This document shows, in pieces, positions 39,003 through 52,302 of a stretch of DNA of 64,000 nucleotides (position 1 is its first letter; each line of letters begins with the position of its first letter). The DNA lies in NCBI RefSeq assembly GCF_018139145.2, contig NC_059480.1, forward strand, positions 14,446,428 through 14,510,427. The letters run 5' to 3'. This DNA is from Gymnogyps californianus (taxonomy: Eukaryota; Chordata; Aves; Accipitriformes; Cathartidae). The notes beneath the pieces were generated by a model. The model saw only the letters and a list, made by a program, of their open reading frames with translations. It searched no databases and had not been told where the DNA came from. A program made the position numbers and the translations under genes.

Positions 39003-41396
39003 GAAATAAAAAAAGAAAAAAAAAAGAGAGGTACCTGTTTGCCAGACCACTGAAGTTCCTCATAAATATGAGGTTCAGTTTAATAAAAATTTTACTCTCA
39101 GGCAACGGATGAAATTGGGTGGTTTTTACTTGCAAACTGCTTTTTTTTAAATCATGGGAAAAACATATCTTTCCCGTCTGTCCCTTCCCTCACACCACCC
39201 AAAAAACCCCCAAACAAAACAGGTCTACCTTAGAAAAAAGAACAGACACTTAGACTGCAGTCTGTAAAGCAAAGTTTCACAATCGGTCAATAACTCAAAA
39301 AGAGGAAATTAGCACAGAAATATTTAGATGGCTGTTTCGACAAAATTTTGGGATATGCCTGCAATACAGACCTAGAAGAAGATTAAATGAAAATAAATAA
39401 ATGCTGCAGAAATAAAGACAACCTAAAGTAAACATATGAAAAAAATGCACTATAGAATGCTAAATCAGTTACATATGTTGTTGTCTACAGATGTTAGAAC
39501 AGCAACAAGTCTAATTTGAGAAGTCTGCCTGCAGTCCCACGCAGCTGAGTTCAACTGTCACACACAGGATATAGACCCCATCAGACAGAAGACCCATCAC
39601 CATCCATGATGGGACGAGGGACCGGGGCTTTCCCAGCTCACGAGCTGTACCCGGCTGGCAGAGAATGGACAGTTCAGACTGATTAAGGACTGTGGCAAAG
39701 GCACCGACAGTTTGCTCCTTACTGTGTCTGTGTATCCAGATCCAAGCCTTCGTTTTACAAGGAAAAGAGTATTTTCTGCTAACTCAGTCTAGGTCTGAAA
39801 GTCAGCTGGGCTTGCCATCACCATAATGAAAGCATAGTTAGCAATCCTTGTATTATCAGTAATGGAAACCAGCTCTCCTTCCAGTACCTGTAGGCTTTGC
39901 AGTCTGAAAAAAATTATAAAGCAATATATTCAAGTATATGGATAGAGGAAAATAGGTGGTTCTCAGAATACAAGTGTGGAACAGTTTCTTCCTATGAGTA
40001 TGCGCTCACAAAAGGATTTTAGAAACAAATGACAGGGAAAATAAGATGATTTATCTCCATATTTCCTTATATGTGCCATCAATAACAGTCACCTGTTAAA
40101 CAGATCAGGAACAAACAAACAGACAGACAAAGGCCTTGATAAAGTAAGAAAAATGACAGCAAGAACAAGCTCCAGAGTTCCTATGCTGTTCACATCTGCA
40201 GCAGGAACTCTAATGAAGCATTTTATATTGTCTGTGCTTACAAAAGAACTTTACTTCACTGTTCTTTCTTTCAAAAATTTTTCTCCAGAAAATAATGTTG
40301 CTCAGAGAAAGCAAACCATTTTTCTAATGAGCAGAAACAGGGATTCTCCTGCTAAATCACCATGATAAGGCATCTCTCCTCTTCTCAGAACTTCATCTTG
40401 GAATTCATCAAATCAGGTGAGACAAGACAGCGGGGGAGAGGTATGAAACAAATCCAGAAACACAAAATGTTTCTCCTATTCACAGAAAACCAAATTCTTT
40501 TCAGCTGGGGGGAAAGAATCTTGGGAAAAAGAAATTCTAGAGGGGGAAGGTTGGCTTTATATCCCTCTCCTAGGCTTTCACTCTGTTGTCAGAAGGGGCA
40601 AAGATACCTCTGGGAAAAATTGCTGGGATAGAGCTTGATAGCTTAACCTTTTCCCTGTATTTTTGATTTCTTGGTTTACCTATAGCAGATCTGTATTTAC
40701 AGTAATAGTACCACCGTACATGCTCTGGTTTGGGAAGCATATATCAGTATTACCTAACCACAGAAAATGGCTCCAAATTAAAGCCTCTCTCAATCAGGAA
40801 GCAGTTAAAATCCGCTGAAAGTAAAGCATCGCTGAGCAGCAGGCAACGCTGGCGAGCACAATGGAACAGAGACCAGAGCATGCACCTCACTATCTGTCAA
40901 CCACCCTTTCTAGCGTCAGACTAAAGAGACCCACTGAAGTCAATGAAAAGGTTTCCATGGAAATCAATGAGGTCTCAGTAAGGCTGTAAAGATGCATCAT
41001 TAATTTTTTCAGCCTCGCTTTCACACACATCCATTCCCTCTCTAATATCAGTTCTTATACTATTTATATAACTCAGGATCTAATCAAGACATGTACTCCT
41101 ACTTGCTGGGAGCTGAAAAGATCATGCTGATTTGTTACTTCTCTTTTAATATTTAGGAGGTACTCACTTACACTGGGGACATAGGCTCTAAGAAAGCCTG
41201 TACAGTGATGTTGAGAAGCACTTTGGACATCTGTACACAGGAACTTCTACATCTAAAGACCTATCACGTAGTTGCTGAAGCAAAAATTGCTTAAAACCTA
41301 GCTCAGTAGGATTTAAATATTGCAATCACTGTATTATTATTAACACCCACAGTGAAACCTAACTTTTTGCTGGCTAATATAAATCTCATTTTATTA

Positions 41397-41412
41397 AAAA
41401 AAAAAAAAAAAG
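41397..41412. repeat. A16 homopolymer
   Basis: An A run that follows TTTTATT and precedes GGCAGCATTGG. No retroposon body or flanking duplication is visible. Confidence 0.85.
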
Positions 41413-41819
41413 GCAGCATTGGTAAGCATCTGCCATCTAAGCATTATATAATTAAAAACCTATTTTAAATCTCCTCTCTTTTCTGCCTATATGACACTGC
41501 TTTGTAAGAACAAAGATTCTCAGGCAGATGTCCTTAAAGTTGTTGGTTTATTGCTTCTGCTTCTTTTTTAATTCACAGTTTCTAGTATATATAAAAGAGT
41601 TGAGAAGCATGGAAATTAATAACTGCAGAAGCTGTGAGATACTAATGGCATTGTATTTCACAAGACTAAAATGTGGGCAACAAACTAGATTAGTATTGCG
41701 AAGTACAGCACAAACTACAAGAAAAGATTTTAAATTATTTACCTTTCTACTTCAGCACAAATGTCCTATAGCCAATTATCATGAGATATTGCCTAGAAAT
41801 TAACCAGTCATCTTGTGTT

Positions 41820-42010
41820 TCTATCTCCAGATTTACAATTAGTAATGCTATTAATGTGGATCCTGTACTTAGCATCACTAATTACATTGCTATGAACTAA
41901 TGGTGTTAAAAATAGCAATAGCCATCAACTACCAATTAATGCTTAATGAGAGCGTATAAACCCTGGCATTGTAATGAATTTCCGAATTATTGTTTCTTGT
42001 GTGTCTCTTG
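41820..42010. promoter_or_regulatory. Possible conserved element, dense TAAT cores
   Basis: About 190 bp carry many TAAT/ATTA cores (for example near 41838, 41850, 41880, 41935 and 41973) in non-repetitive sequence. Spacing is irregular, as in homeodomain-bound enhancers. AT-rich DNA gives such cores by chance, so this is a weak lead. Confidence 0.15.
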
Positions 42011-43194
42011 AAATCATACAAAAATGGGTGTAACCCATGAAGGCAGGCAGTGACTGAAAGCACATTTGTCACAAAATTTTGAACAGGAACAATAGGAGAT
42101 GTTAAAGGTGTAGACTAATCCTTACAGACAAGTAAATAGTTAAACATAGATACACTTTTAAAGGGAACCTTTACAAAGGTAAGAAAGATGGTGGTCATTG
42201 AGCTGTTTAGCTGTTGACAGTCTTGGGCACAAGCAGGACAAGAGCCTAAAATGCAGGAAGGATTGTGAATACTGTAAATAGCATTAATAAACTGCTTGCG
42301 TGTTGAGTTGTTGTAGTGCGGAGTAACACCCACTTTTTCCACATCCAAACAGGTTTTGTTCCTCTAAAGACTATGGCAGACAAGCCAGAAATGAATCCTC
42401 ATCACCTGCATCATAAAATATAGCAGGTGCTGTTTACTCCAGCAACTTGCAGAAGCAGAAGCCAGGATGCACTTTAAGTCATAAAACCTGGATCCGTTGT
42501 GCCTCGGTGGAAGGAAATAAAGGTCCACCACAGGTCTGGTCTCTGGGAAGCAACATAAGACCAGATGCATCCAGGACTGGAAAGTAAAGGCAGAGAAAAC
42601 AAAGGAAAATAGTAGGCAGGAACAAGAAGAAAGCAACGTTGAAAGCAAGTGGGAAGTTCTGATTATTTGGGAGAGTCAAAAGAGATCCTTGTTTAGCAGG
42701 ACAAACTAAACCAGATTAACACTGAGATATCTATACACAGTGTTTGACATAACATCAAAAATGTGGATTTACTGCTCTTGCCCAATATTGGTAGCCCATC
42801 ACTGTGAACCTTGGTATACTAATTGCAGTTACAATGAAGCATTAGCATTGCAAGCAACAACAGGTACGAAAACATGTACTGCTAAAACAGGGAAGATTAT
42901 CTTTCTGGGAAGGAGCCAGTTGGATAAAACGCCTGGAATGAAAGATGACCTTTGGGACCAAATCCCTGCTACAAGATGTCATCCTTAATGCAAACTTTGA
43001 GAGTCAGGAGAGGTGAGATGAGTGCCAGAACAGGGACTGCAGTGGAGGGCGGAAGGAGCACAGAATTGAACTGCTTTCCTGTCCCAAAAATGTAAGAATA
43101 GGCAGAGGATAAAGGAGGGGAAGAACAAACGTGCTGCAGTTCAGAGCCAACCTGACCAGCCCTAGCCTGCCACTGAGGAGCACAACAGCTCCCT

Positions 43195-43445
43195 CCCCAC
43201 CGAGGCACGTGGGCAGAGGGACCTGGGGAGCACACGGCTGAGTTCTCCCATGCTCTGCAGGGTAAGCGCAGCCTGGGGACGCCATAAACAGCTCTTCCCT
43301 CCACGGAGCAGCGTAGCGGGGAGATCCAGCCTCACAGCTCCACATGGCGAGCACGCCAAGCTGGGGGAGCAGCCCAGGCGACGTGCTCCGTCAGCACGAG
43401 CTCTCCCAGGGGATACTCTTCCGAGCGCGCTATTGTTCAGCGGAC
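43195..43445. promoter_or_regulatory. Second, small CpG island
   Basis: About 250 bp with roughly 18 CpG dinucleotides by my hand count and GC near 60 %, against almost none in the flanks. It includes a CACGTG E-box (43206-43211) and, on the plus strand, CTCTGCAGG then GTAAGC at 43261, a fair splice donor that could end a first exon. Minus-strand open frames of 111 and 116 codons cover it, but their peptides match nothing I know and GC-rich DNA favours them. It could be an alternative promoter or a lone enhancer-type CpG island 5.5 kb from the main one. Confidence 0.5.
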
Positions 43446-43448
43446 AAT
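43432..43448. promoter_or_regulatory. Head-to-head SOX-like pair
   Basis: ATTGT (43432-43436) and ACAAT (43444-43448) form an inverted pair with a 7-nt spacer. ACAAT is the core bound by SOX HMG-box factors, and paired inverted sites are bound by SOXE dimers, although usually with shorter spacers. The pair sits at the right edge of the second CpG island. Confidence 0.25.
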
Positions 43449-45105
43449 GTAATGTTTCTCATCTTTGCTCACTAAGCTCTGTGCACAGCTTTGATCAGAA
43501 ATAAATTCCAGAAATTCCAGATATCTCCCTAGCTGCGCTATATCATGAACACATGCTGGGACAACTGTAAAAAGACGGCAGTTACCACTGGGAAGAAGCT
43601 CCATGTTTCCTGTGCTGTTTTGCATGTCTCTGCAAGGAACAGGAGATATGCAATTCCATACGAGGAAGGCATTACCTGTTGCTTACATTCCTGGTTTACT
43701 TATGACATAAAATTGAGTGGCGGAAGACATCCTACACAGAGTTGCATGGGAAGTAGATTTTTCCCTCCCTTAAATTTCACTTTTTTCTTGAAATGTTTTC
43801 TTCCTCCATACTGGGTCTTCACAGTGCTTTTTCCTGAAGAAATAGATGTACCACCAGAGCGAAGCAGGGTGGGAGACAAGAAGAGATAAAGAGGAGGCAT
43901 TCCCCAGGGAGGCTGGAGGTCAGCACACTCTCTGCTCCCTCCTGCTGCGAACAGAAAATGAATCCCTGTCTCCTACATGCCACGGAAATACCATAGCCAC
44001 CTTGCTACACTCCCATTCGGACTCTGACCATCTTAGACCTGAGAAACATTTTACAAAGGAAACTTGAGATAGGTTTAGCTAATGAAAAACTTTTTTTCCC
44101 CCTCAATAAATATCCAAACAGCTCTAATTGAAAAGTTTACCTTCCATACACACTATTCACATTTCTCATACTGGGAAGAACTGCTAATTACAAGCTTCAG
44201 GACATATAGGACAGCATTATAACTTATTTTGCTTCTTGGGAGGAAAAGTATCTTTATTTCAATGCAGATGTATATATAAATATGGGGTTTTCTGGTTTGG
44301 ATTTTGTTTTACTTTTAAGTCCAAGGCAGTAGAGCTTTGTTTAGCCTTTTTTACTATACACACACTCATATCATGGCCTTTTACAGTATTCAAAGCTAAT
44401 CAGCTTTTATATCCATCTGTTCTGGCTTCCCTGCTAACAGGATACTGTCTCAGTATCCTAACAAATGTCTGAACATTACATAATTATGGTGCGATTTTTA
44501 TGCTCCTCTTCTTTGAACTCTTACAGTATATAGCTGTAAACAGTTCCTGAAAATAAGAAAGATCCCCTCTATACCAAGATTACTCTTGCATTTTCTCATC
44601 TTTCTCTATCAACAATAGCAAACTCTAGAGCACTAGAGGTACTCTAGTACTAAAGCAAACAAGCAAAATGAGATTTTTTTTCTTTTTTTTTTATGGAAAC
44701 CAATTAATTTTGATCTGAAACGATTCTAAAATATTGGAATGGAATGTTTTCTTACACCTTGGCTCTTCACAAGTTTCTGACCTAAACCAATTTTACTAAG
44801 TCAATGCCTACCTGCTTCAATTAATTCTCTGAAAATAGGCATCTATGACACCTTTGCACAGGAAATTCAAATGCACTTGTCTGAGACGATGTTTTGTAAA
44901 AGACACTTGCATTTCCTGCACTTTTAAAGTTATCATGGCTGCATCTTTAAGTCAGGCACCAGAACTGACTATGAACTCTCAGTCAAACCTGCAGCATCTC
45001 TCTCTCCTTTCACCAAAAGCATCAATCTACTGTGCCTCCATGGTGGGAAAACAGGCTTTATCTGATGTATTAGAAAGGATTCAGAGCAGAACTGATAGTA
45101 TACAG

Positions 45106-45174
45106 CTGGGATATTCTGGGAACACATGTTGGGAACACATGCTGGGATTCTGGGAACAGCAGGGAACACACATG
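45106..45174. repeat. Nested tandem duplication, 36-bp and 33-bp units
   Basis: Two adjacent units start CTGGGAT and end CACATG (45106-45141 and 45142-45174). Each contains two copies of GGGAACA, so the array is a duplication of an already duplicated motif. The second unit lacks two bases near its start and carries small changes. This is a minisatellite in its earliest form. Confidence 0.75.
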
Positions 45175-45850
45175 TAGACTGACAACCACTGTGGTTAGTT
45201 TATATGGTTCAGGGCAAATACTCAAAGCAAGAGTTGCGTAACTATATACAGATCCAGACTCTGTATGCATGCAGTATTCACTGCTGGGCACCATGTTATA
45301 TATCATGTCTCCGTCTCTGAGATCTAATAATTAATTCTGAAGCTTAGCTACCCTTTTAAAGTATTTGAAAAGTATGTTAGAGCTTAAATATCTACATCTC
45401 TAGCATAGTTCTTGGAAGTAGATGATTTGTGTGTTTTTCATTCACACTACATATATGTTTCATTCATAGGGGAATATTTTTAATCCAAATACATTAAAGT
45501 CCTCTTTGCTTCTTTCAGTTCTTTTTCTTCAGAGACCTATTTTTCCCTTGTTTTTCTGTTTCCCCACTTACAATCCGATTTCAGTTTAGAGTCAGACATT
45601 TGTATTAAAACTTAGAAATGCAGCGATTTATTCTTTGTTTTCCACTGGCTCCATCATATGGTGATCCTTTTCTCCAGGCACATTTCCATGCTAGAAGAGC
45701 TAAGTTCCTTTCAGAAAAGCTCCTAATCAGAACACAGGTCCATCTGTAAAAGGACTTCACAAAAAGCAAAGATTATCTGTACAAAATGAGAATGTTATGG
45801 ATTAAGGTCCTGTGGTAAATTGTGAATGAAGTTGCTGAAATGTTCATCAT

Positions 45851-45890
45851 CACAGACACACACGCACACACAAAAACCACCAAAAAACCC
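45851..45890. repeat. CA-rich low-complexity tract
   Basis: ACACACACGCACACAC passes into A/C-rich sequence (AAAAACCACCAAAAAACCC). It resembles the other A/C-rich tracts at 36.2, 54.4 and 57.1 kb, all on the same strand. Confidence 0.8.
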
Positions 45891-47512
45891 TGGCCCTGAT
45901 AATTTGGCTGTGAGAATATTCTGCTTCACAAAAAATGAAACATGATCAATTTAGCTTTGTATAAAAGAAAATAGATGAGATCTCAAACTCTTCCCTGTCT
46001 CCTTCACAACAAGACAGCTATAAGGGAAACAGAGCTTAAATAACAATGCAAAAACATCACCTGCGTTCAAATTGATTAACTGAAGATCGGTAAGTAAGAT
46101 GAAATGCATCCATGGTCAAGCAACCAGAAAGTTTTCCTAAGTTTACATACTCATGTATATTGCCTTTATTCAATGTCTTAACAAAACATTTCTGGGAACG
46201 CTTCCCTAGCTTGTTCACTAGGACTGAGATAATATGCAATATATCTGTAATATTCCTGCATCAGCAGAGATTAACTGGTTTTGTTTATTGTGGTGTTAAT
46301 AAAGAATAAATTAGAACTATTAAAGCCAGGGTTGGGGTTTTTTTCTGCAATCAAGATAAGTTAAATACACCCAAAATCTCCATTTTTAGAGAGTATTTAA
46401 AAGATACTGAAAACGTGACTCCTAGCTGCTTAGCTTTTGACTTCAGTGCCACAAAATTGCCTCCTACATATTTTTCTTAAGGTCACCGAAGAAGACTGCA
46501 GAAGAACTCAATGTAGAACTCGGGTTTACTGACATATTTAAAACTTCTTTTTTCTTTGATGCAAAACAACCTTCTATGCTGTATTATAATTGTGAGTTAC
46601 ACAACCTGAAATGTATTAATACATTAAAGAAAGGAATGTCTCAAATTTATCCCACCCCTATGGGAATCCATATAATCAATTATTTGGAAGTTTTACTTTT
46701 CATAAGCACAAAATCATCATACATATTAACTGCAAACAGTCCAATCTATGAAATAGGTTCTCCTGGAATATACTACCTGAACCATAAATTAACAAAGTAT
46801 AAAGAAAAGAAAAGCTTCAGTAGAAATTTATGGTAAAATAATCTCAAATGAATATTTATGGATCTGAAGAGATAATCATCCTAATTACTATGGATAGATT
46901 TGAGATACCTTCTTAAATATCTGATTTGGTGAAGACATGGCAAAACACTTAGACCATGGGAGATATTACTCCCTATGTGTATGCAGCAAACAACAGTCTC
47001 ACTGTACAGTAGTCATCCTCTTCACTGCTTACTAGAGATGTGCATTCATTCTATTACCTCTCAAAATGGGTACTGCATATACTTTAATTTTATTTAATGA
47101 AAAAGCTTTTCTGAAGAGCATCAGATCCCACAGACTCGAATTTTGTATAAGAATCTGCATTTTATGTAAGAATCTGAATTCAGAATAAACCTGGAGTTCT
47201 GTCAGTGCACGCGCTGACGCGTAAGTTCTGACCCTCAGACCATGTATCCAGCTCTTAATCGCTACACTGGCAACTTTTTTCTCTCTTTGCTTTCTACAGC
47301 ACAAACACAAGACCACTACGTGAGGAAAAAAAAGTACATGTTTATTCTTCGAGTTCAATTCAACTGTACGACAAACGTTCACATACGGTGTTACAAGGTG
47401 TAGTGACTTACTAACACAAGGTGGTGCTCTCTTCTTAGTAAACAGCTTTAAGTCTGGTTTACATGTTGAAAGGAAAAGGGGAATCTTTTCGAGAACTCCT
47501 CAGAGGCAATTT

Positions 47513-47522
47513 CCCCCCCCCC
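47513..47522. repeat. C10 homopolymer
   Basis: Ten consecutive C residues follow TT and precede AGAAG. It is another member of the G/C homopolymer set in this window. Confidence 0.9.
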
Positions 47523-49140
47523 AGAAGAACCAGAATTTCGATGTCAGAAATTTAAATAAGTCCTAAAGCACTTTTTTTTCCTAAAGATGTTTTACTGAAT
47601 GAAATGAAACCCCTCGCCACATTTATCAATTCTCCTGTCATAGCTCTGCCTCCAGGTCTTCCATTCCATCATCCAGTCTCTCTAGGTGATCTCTCTCATC
47701 CAGCCCACCAGCTAGATGTCGTCAGAACTAAGGCTTTCAGGTGGAAGGGAGATACACGAGCTCTTTTCTCTGAGACTGCTAAAAAACAAATAAATCTATT
47801 TCTTAGCTTTGTATCAAGTGGTAACAGAGGATCCCTCAGAGAGAGTTTATGAACAAGGTTTCCTCAGCGCACCCAGTTTCCACCAATGAGAGTCTAAACA
47901 TTAGATTTAACTCCAAGCCTGATACCATATTAAAGATCCACCTGCGGTTCATTTCATATTGGTGTTACTAACAATAAGCATCAGCATCACAGTTTTTCCA
48001 TTTCCCTCCTAGGAAAGCACTGGTAGGCCTTCATTGCCAGAACTTCCAAATCAACCCCCAAAATACCAATCATAATACTGTCCATCAGAACCAGTGCATG
48101 TGCAGCACTTCCAGATGAAAAATCAGAACAAAACAAAGCAATTCAGCTTGCTTGTTACAAAAGGTTTTCTTTTAGATGAAAAGAAATATTCAGAGCTATT
48201 TCAACCATGCATTTCTCCCAGGGTTTGAATTTTCTAAGGTTATATATTTGCACAGCAGCAACAAAATCGACACACCAGTGACAGAGGTCAGTCACAGACA
48301 CCACTCTGATAAATCTTTGGTGTTCAGTGGAGTTCAGATACATGGAAACCTTTGCACTGCCTTGGAGCACTCGCAGCCCTTTAGCTCAGTACGTGCAAAA
48401 TCATAGGTGAAAAAACTAGTTCCTAGTCTCTTACAGGCCATTCTGACCTTCTTGTGAATACTGGCCACCTGCAGGAACCCTCTCAGAAAGCATGCTATAG
48501 ATTACAGAGGTACACCTTGTTAACTATAAGATCAGTGCATCTAATCCCTTGTGCAGATACCAGTGGTGGAAATCTCCTACTAAAAATTGGATTCTTGCCT
48601 GTTCAAAAGCGTATGCTACCAAGCAGCTGACTACCTTTTCAATCACCTCCATAAATTCCATGACAAACTAGAGACAGTGGAAATCCCAAAGCATAAAATG
48701 AGCAAGATGAACATTTCTCATCTCTCCTTTAAAACTAAAGTGCATCACAAGAATAGTAAGCATATGGAAAATTAGTTAACTTTTAGAGACCTGTGTTACA
48801 TAAACATCTCTTTAATCAGATTACTCTGGTGCCACGGGATTGTGCCATGTTTTATTTCCTCAAAGAACACGCTGTTCGGTTACTATAGCATTTCTATATC
48901 TGGATTAATTAGAAACGGAAATGTGGATACAATTAAGTTTGAAATTAAACACACTTTGTAGCAGGGAAGATAATCACTGCTTTAGAATGATCTGGCTGCT
49001 CCAACCTGTGAAGTATCAAGCTATTCTCTCAATTAATTGGAACAGTACTGTGTGTTCTTGGAGCCAGCTAACCACAGCACTCCGTACAGAGTATCTGTGG
49101 ACATAGCGCTTCTCTGACCTATTATTTGACCTGTATTATT

Positions 49141-49163
49141 TGATGATAATAATAATAATTAAT
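49141..49163. repeat. Short (AAT)n triplet repeat
   Basis: TGATGATAATAATAATAATT: about five AAT steps. A common, short microsatellite. Confidence 0.75.
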
Positions 49164-52100
49164 GTCCCTACACAATTCTTGATGTCAAGCATAGTACTTA
49201 CACTTTTAAATGACTTTGGTCTATTTCACCTCTTCTTCTGGCTGCCCTTGATTCACACCTCCCACTGTGTTCATCAGCACATCCTGAACAAGGAGACTGA
49301 AGCGCCACTGAATTCAGGCAAAGTTCTCTCCTGTGAGCCAGAGCAGAATTATTATCAATTTTAATTTCCATGAAGAAGGGTCTTCACAAACAGGAGGTTC
49401 TCTCAAAACAGGAAAAAGACAAGTCCCCAATCCTGCCTCATATTGGAAAAGAACGAAAAGTTCACATGTGCAAAAAGTGACCAAGGTTCAAGACCATAGG
49501 GAGTAGGTTCGTATAAATGTAATTCTGTGCTCACTAATATCAATTAATCTCTCAACAGAAAGACAGCAGACTAAACTTTGCACTTTATCCTAACAAGAAG
49601 ATGCACAACGTTCTTGGGGCTGCAGTTCTAAGAATTCAATACAACTCAGGAGGGCCATCTGCAATACATGGAGATTCTAGCTCCATTTCTCGTGATCCAT
49701 TAAGTAGGCCAGGAAGACATAGAACTTCTGACTCTGCAGAAAGTCTTTAAAATAATCATCTAAATGGTTGCTTCCCTTTTACCTTCTGGCCAACTGTGAC
49801 AGTGGGGAGCTTATATTCTCCCTATCCCCAAGTACAGTGGAAAAGAACAGATACATAGGGTTGAGGGAGCACACCAAGATATGGACTAGGTACAGACTGC
49901 ATAGTCTTCAGATGCAAGACAGTATGCCAAAGCCTTCTCTTCCTGATAATATTGGCATAGATACTGAGACTAAAACGCGCAAGGAAAGTAGGATTCTCCA
50001 AATGAACCCTGCCAGCAACAGGCCATTGGGAAATTCAGAACCATGACAGCAAAGAGCATTTCTTCCTGTGCATAGATGGAGATCAGCTCTGTTCAGCAGG
50101 TTGAGAACAGAAACCTCTATATGTGCATTATTATTGAAACACCTGAGCAGGTGAGGGAAAAAAAGGGAGAATGAAAAAAACAAAGGAAGAAAATTTGCAT
50201 AAGCTCTCCATATAGAGGTTTCATGTAGAATTATAGGTAGCTCAAAGTTTTAAATCTGATTTTCACATTTTAAAGCATCCACTGCACACACGTAAATAAA
50301 ATAAACAAATAATAAAGACAATGGAAAATTATCCAAACTGTGTAATTAGAACACCATGATCTTCTTATTGCCAAGCCCTTGGCTTTAACTACTGGACCAC
50401 ATGGCTTACATCCTAATTAATGGAGAAATTCAATGTTATAAAAATTTCCAAATCTTCTTTTCTTTTTTTAAACCTGATATGGAGATTTCCAGTGTCAAGC
50501 AATTAGAAGTGTCTTAATCCACTCAGATACCTCCTACAAAGCTTAGCGTGTGGCAAGAACATTTTGCCAGTCTTGTTTTTTTGCTTTGTTGCTCTTATTT
50601 TCATTTATTTCTTAACTTCCATTCAGCAGTTTTTCACATTTTGTAATCTCAGTCACAAGCCAGCTTCAGTTAGGATGGGAAAGGACCTTGTGGTCTCCTA
50701 CAAAGCTACAGTGTAAATGAAGTAGAAATTCTATTACAAGCCTAAGACAGCTATGTTTCAGTGGGGTTTTTTATGCCTTAAGTATGTAAACCATCTTGGG
50801 AACCTGCAGAATGAGGAATCCTGTGCCAGGAGACTGTAGCATATTCCCCACAAGGTGTTTAACAGTTATTTGTAAACATAAGAATGACAGGAATAATAAT
50901 GATAGACAAAGAGGATTTAAATATCACCATGGAAATATTTACACAAATACCACAGAAGGAGAAAAAAAGCTTCTGTGCATGTTTGTCATTAAATTGTAAT
51001 CTGATATTCTCATGTCCAACTGTTTTTAGAACACAGAATAGGAACGAAGTAGAACAAGCTCCTGAAAGTGTAAAGTGTGTTATCAAATCTGTGGAACTGT
51101 GAAGAGTCCATAAGTTATAGAACAGTTTCCTTTTTAATCCTGACATCCCTTTGCAAGCCCCCAGCTTTGTTGCAAAAATTTCCATTATATCAGAAGACCC
51201 TCATATGTGGCCATTAATCCACACAGAGCTTTTAAAGTTTGAGGGTGATTAGGCAACCTTGGTTTCTTTAAACAGAAAAAAACCCAATATGGCCTTACAT
51301 TTGCCAACTCAAAACAAGCACAGTTTTTAACAATAACTGCAAGTCTTTTTTAGACAAAGCTTCTCCCCCCCAAAAAATGCAAAGGCATGTTAGTTTCATG
51401 CATGTGATGAGTTCCAGGAGAAACTTGGTGGACATTATCAGAACATGAAATGTGACTACGGGTCTTGTAAAAAAGCTCCTGAAACATACCTGTGCAGTGA
51501 CAAGACCAGTGGTGCTTCCAGTAGCTCCACATGTTTTACCATCAACACTTTTCCTATAAAGTTCAAAAAACTTTTACACCTAGTTTTCCCAGGGGCTCAC
51601 TGTGATACTCGAGGAAAATCACTTTTCCAAATTGAAAAATGCAAATTCCCCAAACAGAAAATTCAACAAGTCCAAGGAATCTTAACTCCCTGTGATGCTT
51701 TTGACATTCCTGCTGCCTCTGCTTCTGTTTTCCTACCTCTAAAATAACGGCGTAGTAAACACAGAAATACTGGCTGAAGCCAGTTAAGAGCTCTGTCAGA
51801 AATCCCGTGCTTAACATTCCCTGAGGTCACCAATGAATTACAACAGATGCCTTAAAGAAACAGCTCCTACTTTGGGCACAAAATCTCTGCAAACAACTGT
51901 TCTCAGGACAACAATGAGAAAAAGATCAGGAATCTTCAACCCAAAGATCTTTTAACCTGCAGCTCTATTTGAAGTTAAGCAATCATCGTATTGAATATGG
52001 CACAAATGGTTCTGTAATCATTTTGATATCTAACCTCACCATTATTGTCATCATATCTAAACCACATCACTAATGCATTCTGAAGATGTGGGATTTGGAG

Positions 52101-52302
52101 TGGCTCTACTGTTTGCTACTCAGTTATCATCTTGGTTTTGGATAAAAACAGGAAATGTGTTATATAACTCTTAACATACAATTCTCACGATCAGAAGACA
52201 GCAGACACAAATAGATCCATTCACAGAGGGCTGAGAAATGAAGGAACATTTCAGATCTAAAGCACAGCAGGCACCATTTTCCTGCTGACCTTTTCTTTGC
52301 AG

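Larger units (their letters stand above)
37961..43194. other. Non-coding block between the two CpG islands
   Basis: AT-rich, no recognisable coding. Contents: the G33 run (38969-39001), an NF-kB-like GGGCTTTCCC near 39625, an A run at 41397-41412, and a TAAT-rich stretch at 41820-42010. GC content climbs from about 42950 towards the second island. Confidence 0.6.
43446..52302. other. Non-coding block, no gene recognised
   Basis: AT-rich, stops in all frames. Contents: a nested tandem duplication (45106-45174), CA-rich repeats (45851-45890), a small CpG cluster with a GTAAGT donor match at 47209-47225, a C10 run (47513-47522) and an AAT repeat (49141-49163). A GTAAGT match at 46091 follows sequence with no clear acceptor. 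I recognise no coding exon. Confidence 0.6.

Noticed and set aside
38929..39135. Minus-strand open frame with a long proline run
   Set aside because: The prolines are simply the translation of the G33 homopolymer on the opposite strand.
39620..39635. GGGCTTTCCC, an NF-kB-like site
   Set aside because: A single 10-bp match without supporting context; expected by chance.
48430..48475. Segment with CATTCTGACCTTCTTG, loosely like older CR1 elements
   Set aside because: Similarity too short and from memory only; no boundary visible.
50670..50700. GGGAAAGGACCTTGTGG, slightly CR1-like
   Set aside because: Match limited to a few bases; flanks do not follow the element.
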